From positions 1 to 44,140 of the forward strand of contig VBIU01000059.1 in assembly GCA_005880945.1 (NCBI GenBank): 44,140 bases of DNA, read 5' to 3'. Positions 1 through 6,530 of this stretch are shown in pieces. The position numbers and the translations under genes were made by a program. This DNA comes from Chloroflexota bacterium (GTDB taxonomy: Bacteria; Chloroflexota; Dormibacteria; Dormibacterales; Dormibacteraceae). The notes under the pieces are model-generated. The model searched no databases. It saw only the letters and a program-made list of their open reading frames with translations, and was not told the origin of the DNA. Each line of letters starts with the position of its first letter. Positions within the stretch are counted from its first letter, which is position 1.

Positions 1-377
1 TCCAGCGGGCGGAGCTCGAGCGAGCGCGGCGCGAGGAGAAGATCACCACCGAGTGGTTCGATTTCGCAGGCGCACGCTTCGAGCTTCTCGATGGCGATGG
101 CGAGGTCGCGGAAGGAGTTCGCATCGTGGCGACTCCTGGACACACAGCCGGACATCAGAGCGTGGTGGTCGACACGCCTGACGGCGGCGCTCTCATGATC
201 GGGGACGCCGCGTACACGTCTGACATCTATCGCGATCGTGACGAGGCGGATCTGACGAATTGGCGGGGCCAGTACGCCGATCGTGATGCGTGGTCGGAAT
301 CGCTGGGCAGGCTGCACGACATGCACCCGCATGCCGTCCACTTCTGCCACGACACCATCGTGGTCCAGGCGCGATGA
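1..377 (+). CDS. MBL-fold hydrolase, N-acyl-homoserine-lactonase-like (5' partial)
   Basis: The frame is open from base 3 to the TGA at 375-377, giving the last 124 residues of a protein whose start lies outside the window. The stretch TPGHTAGHQS followed by DTPDGGALMIGDAAY matches the second metal-binding His and the GDA strand of the metallo-beta-lactamase fold. The terminal HFCHD supplies another expected His. The N-terminal HxHxDH motif would be upstream and cannot be seen. The general look, including the DLTNWRGQY segment, resembles proteins annotated as AHL lactonases, but the substrate is not established; many relatives hydrolyse other esters or thioesters. Its stop overlaps the start of the sulfurtransferase gene by 4 bp (ATGA), so the two are probably co-translated. 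Confidence 0.8.
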   Translation, partial: QRAELERARREEKITTEWFDFAGARFELLDGDGEVAEGVRIVATPGHTAGHQSVVVDTPDGGALMIGDAAYTSDIYRDRDEADLTNWRGQYADRDAWSESLGRLHDMHPHAVHFCHDTIVVQAR

Positions 378-1198
378 GCTTCGGCCCCATCGTCAGCCCG
401 GAATGGCTGCACGAGCACGTGCATGATCCGGATCTCCGAGTCGTCGATTTTCGTTGGTCCCTGCTGGGCGGCAGCGGCCACGAGGCCTATGCTCGCGGGC
501 ACATCCCGGGCTCTGTCTTTGTCGAGCTCGACGCGGTGACCGGGAGATCGGGAGGCGGCCGTCATCCGCTCCCCACCGGCGCGCAGTTCGAGGATGAGAT
601 GCGGAAGGCGGGGATCAGCTCGAACACCAGGGTCGTCGTCTACGACGATTCCGGCGGTTCCGTCGCATCGCGGCTCTGGTTCCTGCTGCGCTGGTTCGGA
701 CACGACGCGCAGGCGGTCCTCGACGGCGGCATCGGGGCGTGGGGTGGAGGGTTGGAAGGCGACCAGCCCGACGTGGCCAGAGGCGACTTTGCGGCGCGTG
801 AACCCGATCGAACTCGCATCCTGGACTTCGAGGACGTCCGCCGGCTCACCGACACGCTGTTGCTGGATGCGAGGGCGGGCGAGCGGTATCGGGGCGAGAA
901 GGAGCCGGTCGACCCGAAGGCCGGGCACATCCCGGGAGCGCTGAGCGCTCCGTGGAGCGAGAACCTCGGACCCGACGGCAGATTCAAATCTCCGGAAGAT
1001 CTGCGGAAGCGTTTTGCGGCATTGGGTGCTGACGGCGAGAAAGGCGCCGTCGTCTACTGCGGGTCCGGCGTCAACGCGACCCACGACCTGCTGGCGATGG
1101 AGCTCGCCGGTCTGAAGAACGGACGCCTGTATGCAGGTTCGTGGAGCGACTGGTCGTCGCGAGACGCGCCGGTCGCGACGGGCAAAGAGCCGGGTTAG
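374..1198 (+). CDS. Two-domain sulfurtransferase (thiosulfate/3-mercaptopyruvate type)
   Basis: This 274-residue protein has two rhodanese domains in tandem: an inactive N-terminal one (about 1-125) and a catalytic C-terminal one (about 150-270). The active-site loop reads YCGSGVNA, with the persulfide-forming Cys at residue 229. CGSG[VT] loops are typical of thiosulfate or 3-mercaptopyruvate sulfurtransferases. It would move sulfane sulfur to cyanide or thiol acceptors in the cytoplasm. The ATG at 374 overlaps the upstream MBL-fold stop codon by 4 bp. That pairing is reminiscent of MBL persulfide dioxygenase-rhodanese couples, but the MBL part here looks lactonase-like, so a joint sulfur role is only a guess. 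An earlier in-frame start would run into the upstream gene. Confidence 0.9.
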   Translation: MSFGPIVSPEWLHEHVHDPDLRVVDFRWSLLGGSGHEAYARGHIPGSVFVELDAVTGRSGGGRHPLPTGAQFEDEMRKAGISSNTRVVVYDDSGGSVASRLWFLLRWFGHDAQAVLDGGIGAWGGGLEGDQPDVARGDFAAREPDRTRILDFEDVRRLTDTLLLDARAGERYRGEKEPVDPKAGHIPGALSAPWSENLGPDGRFKSPEDLRKRFAALGADGEKGAVVYCGSGVNATHDLLAMELAGLKNGRLYAGSWSDWSSRDAPVATGKEPG

Positions 1199-1203
1199 GG
1201 GCT

Positions 1204-1209
1204 TACGAT
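1204..1209 (+). promoter_or_regulatory. Putative leaderless -10 box (TACGAT) for fabI
   Basis: TACGAT lies 6 nt before the GTG at 1216, and no Shine-Dalgarno sequence is present. The TANNNT-to-start spacing puts the expected transcription start on the start codon. The same arrangement recurs at eight other genes in this window. Confidence 0.5.
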
Positions 1210-1215
1210 TCGGCG

Positions 1216-2004
1216 GTGATCCTGAAAGGAAAGCGAGTCCTGATCGCGGGGATGAGCGACCGTCGAAGCATCGGCTACGCGATAGCGGTCGAGGCTCAGA
1301 AAGAAGGCGCCGAGCTCCTCCTCACAAGCTTCGGCCGGATGATGTCGATCACCCAGATGACGGCCAAGAAGCTCAACCCGGTCCCCGAGATCCTGGAGAT
1401 GGACGTCACCAAGCCCTCCGACATCGCGGCCGCGGTGGAGGAGACGGGCAAGCGCTGGGATCGGCTGGACGGCGTGGTCCACTCCGTCGCTTATGCGCCT
1501 CCGGACGCGCTGGGCGGCAAGTTCCTGACCACTCCCTGGGAGAGCGTCGCGACAGCGCTGCAGGTCAGCGCCTTTTCATTCAAGGAGCTGGCGGTCGGTT
1601 TCCTCCCATTGATGCGCGAGCACGGCGGATCGATGGTGACGCTCGACTTCGACAACTCGACGCAAGCCTGGCCGAAGTACGACTGGATGGGTGTGTCCAA
1701 GGCCGCTCTCGAATCGGTCACGCGCTACCTGGCGCGCGACCTCGGGCGATACAAGATTCGCGTCAACGCGATCTGCGCCGGACCGCTCGCCACGCTGGCG
1801 GCGAGCGGAATACCAGGCTTCAAGGACTTCGAAGAGGTGTGGGAGCAGCGCGCGCCGCTGGGTTGGAACCTGCAGGACAGGACGCCGGTCGGACGCGCCG
1901 CCTGCGCCCTTTTGTCCGAATACATGGACATGACCACCGGCGAGCTCGTCCACGTCGACGGCGGCTATCACGCCATGGGCGCGGAGCTGCCTCCAGCCGA
2001 CTGA
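1216..2004 (+). CDS. fabI: Enoyl-[acyl-carrier-protein] reductase, InhA-like
   Basis: This 262-residue short-chain reductase would catalyse NADH-dependent reduction of enoyl-ACP, the last step of the type II fatty-acid elongation cycle. The N-terminal dinucleotide motif is GMSDRRSIGYAIA. The catalytic pair is Tyr155 and Lys162 in YDWMGVSK. The context LDFDNSTQAWPKYDWMGV and the C-terminal part RAPLGWNLQDRTPV followed by TTGELVHVDGG read more like mycobacterial InhA than E. coli FabI. The GTG start was chosen because the fold begins immediately after it and a TACGAT hexamer sits 6 nt upstream. Fatty-acid-type genes (dehydrogenase, MaoC pair) follow about 1.3 kb downstream, separated by unrelated small genes. 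Confidence 0.93.
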   Translation: MILKGKRVLIAGMSDRRSIGYAIAVEAQKEGAELLLTSFGRMMSITQMTAKKLNPVPEILEMDVTKPSDIAAAVEETGKRWDRLDGVVHSVAYAPPDALGGKFLTTPWESVATALQVSAFSFKELAVGFLPLMREHGGSMVTLDFDNSTQAWPKYDWMGVSKAALESVTRYLARDLGRYKIRVNAICAGPLATLAASGIPGFKDFEEVWEQRAPLGWNLQDRTPVGRAACALLSEYMDMTTGELVHVDGGYHAMGAELPPAD

Positions 2005-2025
2005 CACAACATCTTGTAGCGGGTT

Positions 2026-2054
2026 TTTACAAGCCCGCAACATCGTGTTAGGCT
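2026..2054 (+). promoter_or_regulatory. Putative sigma-70-type promoter for the RNase H-like gene
   Basis: TTTACA (2026-2031) and TAGGCT (2049-2054) are separated by 17 bp. A GGGAGGA ribosome-binding site (2071-2077) lies 7 nt before the TTG start. The -35 region overlaps two mutually exclusive short stems: CTTGTA (2014-2019) with TACAAG (2028-2033), and GCGGG (2019-2023) with CCCGC (2034-2038). Confidence 0.45.
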
Positions 2055-2084
2055 CTTCCGAAATCCCTTCGGGAGGAATGCAGT

Positions 2085-2498
2085 TTGCGGGAGTGCCTGG
2101 TGATCTACGTGGACGCCGCTCTCGATAAGAACGGCCGGGCCGGATGTGGCCTGGCCGTTTTTGTTAGGGGTCGCGCCGTTTACACAGAGTCGTTCGGTTT
2201 CTCGCATGTCGGCGGCTCCGCTCAACTGGAGGCGCACGTGTGCGCCGGCGCGCTGGATCTCGCCGCTGCTCGCTGGCCATATCACCGTGTGATCGTCCGC
2301 ACCGATTGCGCGCCGGTGGTGCGCAGCCGCATGCCCTCGAGCGACAGCTTCCGTGTCGCGGTGCACGAGGTGCGCGAGCGCTGCCGGCGTGGTTGGCGCG
2401 TCGTGAGCTACGTCAGCCGCAAGGCAAATCCCGCACACGAGCTGGCTCGAGAAGGCCTGAAGAGCCTGTCGAGGCAGCCGGTCCTGGCCGCAGCGTAA
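2085..2498 (+). CDS. RNase H-like domain protein (RVT_3 type)
   Basis: This 137-residue protein is essentially one RNase H fold. The first strand is IYVDAAL (Asp), the first helix has QLEAHVCAGAL (Glu), and the third acidic position is VRTDC (Asp), giving the expected D-E-D order. The C-terminal motif that normally reads N..AD.LA is here NPAHELA, so the fourth metal ligand Asp is His. Family knowledge: such small RNase HI or RVT_3 proteins cut RNA in RNA-DNA hybrids; activity with a D-E-D-H set is uncertain. The TTG start follows a good GGGAGGA site, and no ATG or GTG in frame precedes it after the promoter. It is the first gene after fabI and has its own promoter. Confidence 0.75.
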   Translation: MRECLVIYVDAALDKNGRAGCGLAVFVRGRAVYTESFGFSHVGGSAQLEAHVCAGALDLAAARWPYHRVIVRTDCAPVVRSRMPSSDSFRVAVHEVRERCRRGWRVVSYVSRKANPAHELAREGLKSLSRQPVLAAA

Positions 2499-2501
2499 GC
2501 T
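2496..2501 (+). promoter_or_regulatory. Putative leaderless -10 box (TAAGCT)
   Basis: TAAGCT overlaps the TAA stop of the RNase H-like gene and is followed by 7 nt and the ATG at 2509. No Shine-Dalgarno sequence is visible. Confidence 0.45.
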
Positions 2502-2508
2502 CCCACCA

Positions 2509-2829
2509 ATGGCACCGGATGAGGCGCCGCAAAGGCGCACGTCAGCGGGGCGCGCGCGTGGCAAGCGCGCCGGGGGTGGCGAGCTCATCGAGCAGCTCAA
2601 CGAGATGGTCGCCGAGCTCATCAAGGAGAACCGCAAGCTGAAGCGGGAGGTCGACAAGCTGACGGCGCGTGGCTCCGCCGCGGCCAGCACCGCCGTCGAG
2701 CGCAGTCTGCGGACGATTCAAAGGCGCGTCCAGAAGGCGCTCGCGGCGCCGGTCAAGGGTCGGCGGCGAAAGACGGCGGCAACGACGCGGCGCAAGCCCG
2801 TGACCAAAAGGCGCCGAAAGGCGAGCTAG
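2509..2829 (+). CDS. Small basic coiled-coil protein, unknown function
   Basis: I do not recognise the family. The 106 residues fall into three parts: a basic, Gly/Arg-rich N terminus (1-22); a likely coiled coil at about 25-51 (hydrophobic Leu/Met/Val heptad positions in LIEQLNEMVAELIKENRKL); and a very basic C-terminal tail with Arg/Lys clusters (GRRRKTAA, TKRRRKAS). This suggests an oligomerising nucleic-acid-binding protein, for example nucleoid-associated, but nothing proves it. Codon use matches its neighbours. The gene has its own putative leaderless start. Its TAG stop shares the CTAG tetramer 2826-2829 with the stop of the convergent downstream gene. Confidence 0.65.
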   Translation: MAPDEAPQRRTSAGRARGKRAGGGELIEQLNEMVAELIKENRKLKREVDKLTARGSAAASTAVERSLRTIQRRVQKALAAPVKGRRRKTAATTRRKPVTKRRRKAS

Positions 2830-3227
2830 ACGCTCGGGCTGAAGCCTGCCTCGGACTCCATGCGACGTGCCGTCCTGTAGGCGTCGACTATGCTGAAGAT
2901 CCACAGCGTGCCGCCGCCGACCTCGAGCGGCACTCCGATCACCGCGCCGATGATGCTTAGGTCGAGGTCGAGGCCGAAGAACTCGAGGCCGCCGATACCG
3001 ATCAGATAGGCGACGCCTTTCTTGTTCTCGCCGAGGTAGAAATGGCCCAGGCCGGGGACGAGTGCCAGGGCCGCCGCGAGGAGAGGGTTCTTGCGAGATC
3101 GCACCACCCGACCCTGGTACCTGCCGGAGGCGGGCGCGCCGCACCTGGGGCATGGTGCGTTGGGATTCGTCAGCAGCGTGCCGCACCGACCACAGAGGAT
3201 TTCCGAAGCCATCTCTTTATCAAGCAT
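2826..3227 (-). CDS. Zinc-ribbon / TM2-like membrane protein
   Basis: The protein has about 133 residues. An N-terminal zinc ribbon (CGRC-x10-CPRC) is followed by a short basic linker and two or three hydrophobic segments with the TM2-type phrase NPLLAAALALVPGLGHFYLG. The same combination is common in small membrane proteins of unknown role; no enzymatic motif is present. Two starts are possible: ATG 3227, with GGAGG about 14 nt upstream, or ATG 3212 (MASEILCGRCG), which begins just before the ribbon. The 3227 start lies within GCATGC, which also contains an ATG on the opposite strand. The gene is divergent from the acyl-CoA dehydrogenase and convergent with the basic coiled-coil gene. Confidence 0.75.
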   Translation of the reverse strand: MLDKEMASEILCGRCGTLLTNPNAPCPRCGAPASGRYQGRVVRSRKNPLLAAALALVPGLGHFYLGENKKGVAYLIGIGGLEFFGLDLDLSIIGAVIGVPLEVGGGTLWIFSIVDAYRTARRMESEAGFSPSV

Positions 3228-3238
3228 GCCCGTTTTGA

Positions 3239-3244
3239 TAGCCT
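3239..3244 (+). promoter_or_regulatory. Putative leaderless -10 box (TAGCCT)
   Basis: TAGCCT is followed by 8 nt and the ATG at 3253 of the acyl-CoA dehydrogenase gene. No Shine-Dalgarno sequence is present. Confidence 0.4.
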
Positions 3245-3252
3245 CCAAACCA

Positions 3253-4425
3253 ATGGACCTGGGCTTCACCGCTGAGGAGGAGGTCTTTCGAGAAGAGGTC
3301 CGAACGTGGCTCGATCGCCACCTTCCCGCCGAGTGGCGCAACGGCGGCGTCGGCGGCTATCGGGAAGACGCGGACGAGGCGATGCAGCGCCAGTGGCAGC
3401 AGCGCCTCCACGAAGGTGGCTGGCTCAAGCTGTCATGGCCCCGCGACCTCGGGGGACGTGGCGCGAGCCCGGTCATGCAGGCGATCTATCAGGAGGAGAT
3501 GGCAAAGGCGGGGGCGCCGATTATCCTGGGACGCCTCGGCGTGAGCCTGCTGGCCCCGACTCTCCTGGTCCATGGCTCGGCATGGCAGAAAGAGGCATAC
3601 GTGGAGCGGATCCTCGGCGGGGATCTCGTTTTCTGCCAGGGGTTCAGCGAACCTGATGCGGGAAGTGATCTCGCCGGCCTGCGCACGCGGGCTGAGCGCC
3701 GTGACGGTCACTGGGTGCTCGACGGCCAGAAGACCTGGTCGAGCGGGGCGCACTACGCGGATAAGAGCTTCCTGCTCGCACGCACGGATCCCGCCGCCGA
3801 CGCGCACAAGGGGATCTCGTTCTTTCTCGTCGACATGCATCAGCCGGGAGTGGAAGTCCGCCCGATCCGCCAGATGACAGGCGGAGGCGAGTTCTGCGAG
3901 ATCTTTCTGTCCGGCGCGGTGGTCGAGGACCGCGATCTCGTCGGCGAGCCGGGCGCGGGTTGGAAGATCGCGATGACTGTGTTCGGATTCGAGCGAGGCG
4001 GCCTCGCCCAGGCGGCGCGATTCGAGCGCGCTGTCGCCGAGCTCGCAACGCTCGCCAGGGATCGCGGCGCGGGTTCGGATCCCACAGTCCGGCAGAGGGT
4101 CGCCCAGGCGCAGATCGAGGCTCACGTCTTCCGGCTCATCGGGCTGCGGAACCTGACCAAGGCCCAGCAGGGGAGCGCCCCCGGCCCCGAAGCGAGCATG
4201 ACCAAGCTCTACTGGAGCGAGATGGACAAGCGCCTCCAGGAGACGGCGGTCGACGTGCAGGGCCCATACGGAGCGCTGGCGCCAGGTTCGCCCTTCGCGG
4301 TCGAGGACGGGCGGTGGCAGTACGGCTGGATGTGGGCGCAGGCCGAGACCATCTACGCCGGCTCGTCGGAGATTCAGCGCAACATCATCGCCGAGCGGGT
4401 TCTGGGGCTGCCGCGAGGCAGGTGA
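3253..4425 (+). CDS. Acyl-CoA dehydrogenase family protein
   Basis: This 390-residue flavoprotein of the acyl-CoA dehydrogenase superfamily has the N-terminal helical domain, the beta-domain signature FSEPDAGSDLAGLRTRAERR with GQKTWSSGAHYAD, and the C-terminal signature YAGSSEIQRNIIAERVLGLPR. It would oxidise an acyl-CoA to the trans-2-enoyl-CoA with FAD. At the position of the medium-chain-type catalytic Glu (YEGTSQ in MCAD) there is Ala369. Many actinobacterial FadE proteins look like this and either use another Glu or pair with a partner subunit. ATG 3253 gives the normal family length. The gene overlaps the first MaoC gene by 4 bp, which suggests a dehydrogenase-hydratase operon acting on CoA-linked acyl or polyketide-like substrates. 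Confidence 0.92.
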   Translation: MDLGFTAEEEVFREEVRTWLDRHLPAEWRNGGVGGYREDADEAMQRQWQQRLHEGGWLKLSWPRDLGGRGASPVMQAIYQEEMAKAGAPIILGRLGVSLLAPTLLVHGSAWQKEAYVERILGGDLVFCQGFSEPDAGSDLAGLRTRAERRDGHWVLDGQKTWSSGAHYADKSFLLARTDPAADAHKGISFFLVDMHQPGVEVRPIRQMTGGGEFCEIFLSGAVVEDRDLVGEPGAGWKIAMTVFGFERGGLAQAARFERAVAELATLARDRGAGSDPTVRQRVAQAQIEAHVFRLIGLRNLTKAQQGSAPGPEASMTKLYWSEMDKRLQETAVDVQGPYGALAPGSPFAVEDGRWQYGWMWAQAETIYAGSSEIQRNIIAERVLGLPRGR

Positions 4426-4841
4426 GCGCCGCCCCGCCTGTCATCGACCGGCTTCGGGCGCGCATCGGCACGCCGGGTCCACCGACCACTGCCGTCGTCG
4501 AGGCGGGCCACCTCAAGGCCTTTGCCGAGGCGATCGGCGATTCGTATCCGCGATGGCTCACGGAAGCGCCGCCAACCTTCCTGGTCGCGCTCGCACCCGT
4601 CACCGCGCACCTGCCGGAGGCCGAGGAGTACGGCAAGGGCTGGCTGAACGGCGGCAACCGCTTCGAATATTTGGAACCGGTGAAAGTCGGCGATGCGATC
4701 ACGGCGATCGGCAAGCTCGTGGACGTTTACGAGAAGACCGGGTCGAGCGGCAACCTTCTCTTCATCATCTTCGAGACCGAGTACTTCAACCGGCACGGCC
4801 GGACGGTGGCCCGCCTTCGCGGGACGGCGATCAGGCGATGA
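4422..4841 (+). CDS. MaoC-like N-terminal-type dehydratase subunit
   Basis: This 139-residue hot-dog protein resembles the FAS1_DH/MaoC N-terminal family (HadA/HadC-like). Typical elements are the early helix with AFAEAIGDSYPRW, the GWLNGGNRFEYLEPVKVGD segment and the FIIFETEYFNRHGRTVA strand. The catalytic D..H pair of R-specific hydratases is not present in this subunit, as is usual for the structural partner of a heterodimer. GTG at 4422 overlaps the dehydrogenase stop (GTGA), and its own stop overlaps the next MaoC gene (ATGA). Inference: it forms a HadAB-like heterodimer with the downstream gene and hydrates or dehydrates 3-hydroxyacyl thioesters. Confidence 0.85.
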   Translation: MSAAPPVIDRLRARIGTPGPPTTAVVEAGHLKAFAEAIGDSYPRWLTEAPPTFLVALAPVTAHLPEAEEYGKGWLNGGNRFEYLEPVKVGDAITAIGKLVDVYEKTGSSGNLLFIIFETEYFNRHGRTVARLRGTAIRR

Positions 4842-5230
4842 ACATCGAGCCCGGTCACGAGCTGCCGGACCTGATCAAGCACCCGACCACGCGCCAGCTG
4901 GTCCAGTACGCCGGGGCGCAGGGCGATTTCTACGAGATCCACTACGACCAGGAATTCGCTCGGAGCGTCGGGTTGCCCGGCGTCATCCTGCACGGCCTAT
5001 TGAAGGCGGCTTTCCTCGGTCAGCTCGTGACCGACTGGCTGGGCGAGCGCGGAACGCTCAAGAGCTTCGAGGTCAGCTACCGAGGTATCGACGTGCCGGG
5101 CCGGCCGTATCGATGTCGCGGCCGCGTCACCAGCGTCGTGGGTGGTCGCGCCGAGCTCGAGGTCTGGGGCGAGGATCCGGAGGGCAATCGCACCACCGTG
5201 GGTACTGCCGTCGTGGAGCTCACCGCGTGA
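4838..5230 (+). CDS. MaoC family dehydratase (catalytic, HadB-like)
   Basis: This single hot-dog domain of 130 residues carries the hydratase-2 motif as YAGAQGDFYEIHYD, with the catalytic Asp30 and His35, followed by the substrate-tunnel helix GLPGVILHGLLKAAF. It should be the catalytic partner of the preceding MaoC-like subunit. The arrangement (two adjacent single-domain MaoC genes with 4-bp overlap) matches mycobacterial hadA-hadB. With the InhA-like reductase nearby this gives part of a fatty-acid elongation set. The substrate could instead be CoA-bound, as in beta-oxidation, because the same operon holds an acyl-CoA dehydrogenase. Confidence 0.9.
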   Translation: MNIEPGHELPDLIKHPTTRQLVQYAGAQGDFYEIHYDQEFARSVGLPGVILHGLLKAAFLGQLVTDWLGERGTLKSFEVSYRGIDVPGRPYRCRGRVTSVVGGRAELEVWGEDPEGNRTTVGTAVVELTA

Positions 5231-5679
5231 TTTTCGCCATCGTCAAGTACATCCACATCCTGGCCGCGATCGTCGCCGTCGGCCTGAACATCAGCTACGC
5301 GGTCTGGATCGTCCGTTCGCAGCGCGACCCCACCCACACCGCGTTCGCGCTCAAAGGCGTGAAGTTCCTGGACGATCGTCTCGCGAACCCGGCCTATGGC
5401 CTGCTGTTGCTCACCGGCCTGCTGATGGTCATCCTCCTGCCTTACCCCATCACGACTCTGTGGATCGATATATCCCTCGTCCTGTACGCCGGGCTGATCG
5501 TCATCGGCCTGGTGCTCTACACCCCAAGCCTTCGCGAGCAGATCAAGCTCGCCGAGGCGGGGGACACGACTTCAGCCGAGTTTTCGAGGCTGGGCAGGCG
5601 GGGACAGATCCTGGGTCAGCTGCTGGCGGTGATAGTGCTGCTGATCCTGGCGATGATGGTGTTCAAACCCACTCTTTAG
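5227..5679 (+). CDS. DUF2269-like integral membrane protein
   Basis: This 150-residue protein has about four hydrophobic helices. It begins with KYIHILAAIVAVGLNISYAVWIV, the His-containing first helix typical of DUF2269-type membrane proteins. Further helices cover roughly residues 55-75 (YGLLLLTGLLMVILL), 80-98 and 125-147. The function of the family is unknown; the conserved His and small size recall cytochrome-like membrane proteins, but no haem motif can be claimed. GTG 5227 overlaps the MaoC stop by 4 bp, so it is the last gene of the dehydrogenase operon. A palindromic repeat follows directly. Confidence 0.8.
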   Translation: MIFAIVKYIHILAAIVAVGLNISYAVWIVRSQRDPTHTAFALKGVKFLDDRLANPAYGLLLLTGLLMVILLPYPITTLWIDISLVLYAGLIVIGLVLYTPSLREQIKLAEAGDTTSAEFSRLGRRGQILGQLLAVIVLLILAMMVFKPTL

Positions 5680-5690
5680 GTAGCATCAAC

Positions 5691-5711
5691 TCTCTCCCTG
5701 AAGGGGAGAGG
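5691..5711 (+). repeat. REP-like palindrome, copy 1
   Basis: CTCTCCC (5692-5698) pairs with GGGAGAG (5704-5710) around a TGAAG loop. It lies between the convergent DUF2269 and membrane-protein genes. Related C-rich/G-rich palindromes occur at about 22060, 32677 and, unusually, inside atpD at about 39394. Confidence 0.6.
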
Positions 5712-5735
5712 GGTCCACGCTGGGAGACCCTGTAG

Positions 5736-6476
5736 CTAGGCTTCCTGGATCACCGGTACCGGCCGGAGTGCTGGAACCTGGTTTCGAAGAGCGCTGACCC
5801 CGCGCATCGCGAGGACGACCGATGCGTCGATGACGCAGTAGCCGCCCGCGATGACCGACGGCGGGTTGCCGGAGGGAATGTGCGTCCACGGTGCTATCGG
5901 AAGCCAGTACCAGTTGCGGAACAGGGTGCCGAAGATCTCCAGCTCGCCGGTCGCGATGAAGATCGCCGCGAACAGCGGCCAGCGCGGCGAGCGCAGGACG
6001 AACCAGGCGAAGACTGGCAGGCACATCGCGCCCTGCAGGTCGAAGCGTCCCGTGATGAGAGGCAGCACAGTGAGGCCGGCCAGCGCCCAGGTCGAGGCTC
6101 CGGCCAGGATCACGTGCGCGACGCGCTTTCCGTATTTCAGGACAACCGGAGTACGCGCTGCCATCAGGCCGAAGAGATACACAGCGCCGTGGCCCGGCGG
6201 CACGAAAAGGGGCACGTTGTGTAGTCGGTACTGGTAGAGACCCCAGATGAGCGAGCCGAAGATCTCGAAGCCGGTGGCGACGACCACGCAGATCCACACC
6301 TGCAACCGCTGTTCGCGCGGAGCTTTGAATGCCGCGAGATAGAGGGCGGCAAAGGTGAGGAGTCCCAGCACCCACTGCTGCCAAAGCGCTGTGACGCGGC
6401 TGTCTGCGAACAGCAGGATCGGCGTGTAGGCCAGCAGATAGACGTGCATCCAGTAAGGCTTGAGTCGGGCCGACAC
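5736..6476 (-). CDS. Polytopic membrane protein with internally duplicated motif
   Basis: This 246-residue, very hydrophobic protein has about seven or eight predicted helices and no signal peptide. Two segments resemble each other: GFEIFGSLIWGLYQYRLHNV followed by PLFVPPGHGA (about residues 68-100), and ELEIFGTLFRNWYWLPIAPW followed by THIPSGNPPS (about 180-215). They share E-I-F-G-[ST]-L, aromatic residues and a Pro-Gly/Ser turn, which suggests an internal duplication. I do not know a function for this family. The start is the GTG at 6476; an ATG nine codons further (MHVYLLAY) is an alternative, and neither has a clear ribosome-binding site. It follows the liv operon on the same strand but behind a strong hairpin. 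Confidence 0.75.
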   Translation of the reverse strand: MSARLKPYWMHVYLLAYTPILLFADSRVTALWQQWVLGLLTFAALYLAAFKAPREQRLQVWICVVVATGFEIFGSLIWGLYQYRLHNVPLFVPPGHGAVYLFGLMAARTPVVLKYGKRVAHVILAGASTWALAGLTVLPLITGRFDLQGAMCLPVFAWFVLRSPRWPLFAAIFIATGELEIFGTLFRNWYWLPIAPWTHIPSGNPPSVIAGGYCVIDASVVLAMRGVSALRNQVPALRPVPVIQEA

Positions 6477-6490
6477 GGCTATCGAATGTT

Positions 6491-6521
6491 AACGGGGGAC
6501 GGCGGCAGGCCGCCCCCCGTT
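6491..6521 (-). terminator. Hairpin downstream of livK
   Basis: AACGGGG (6491-6497) pairs with CCCCGTT (6515-6521), and an inner GGCGG/CCGCC stem lies within. There is no clear T-run on either side, so it is a terminator-like or mRNA-stabilising hairpin. It lies 9 bp after the stop of the substrate-binding protein gene. Confidence 0.6.
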
Positions 6522-6530
6522 GAGTCTGCG

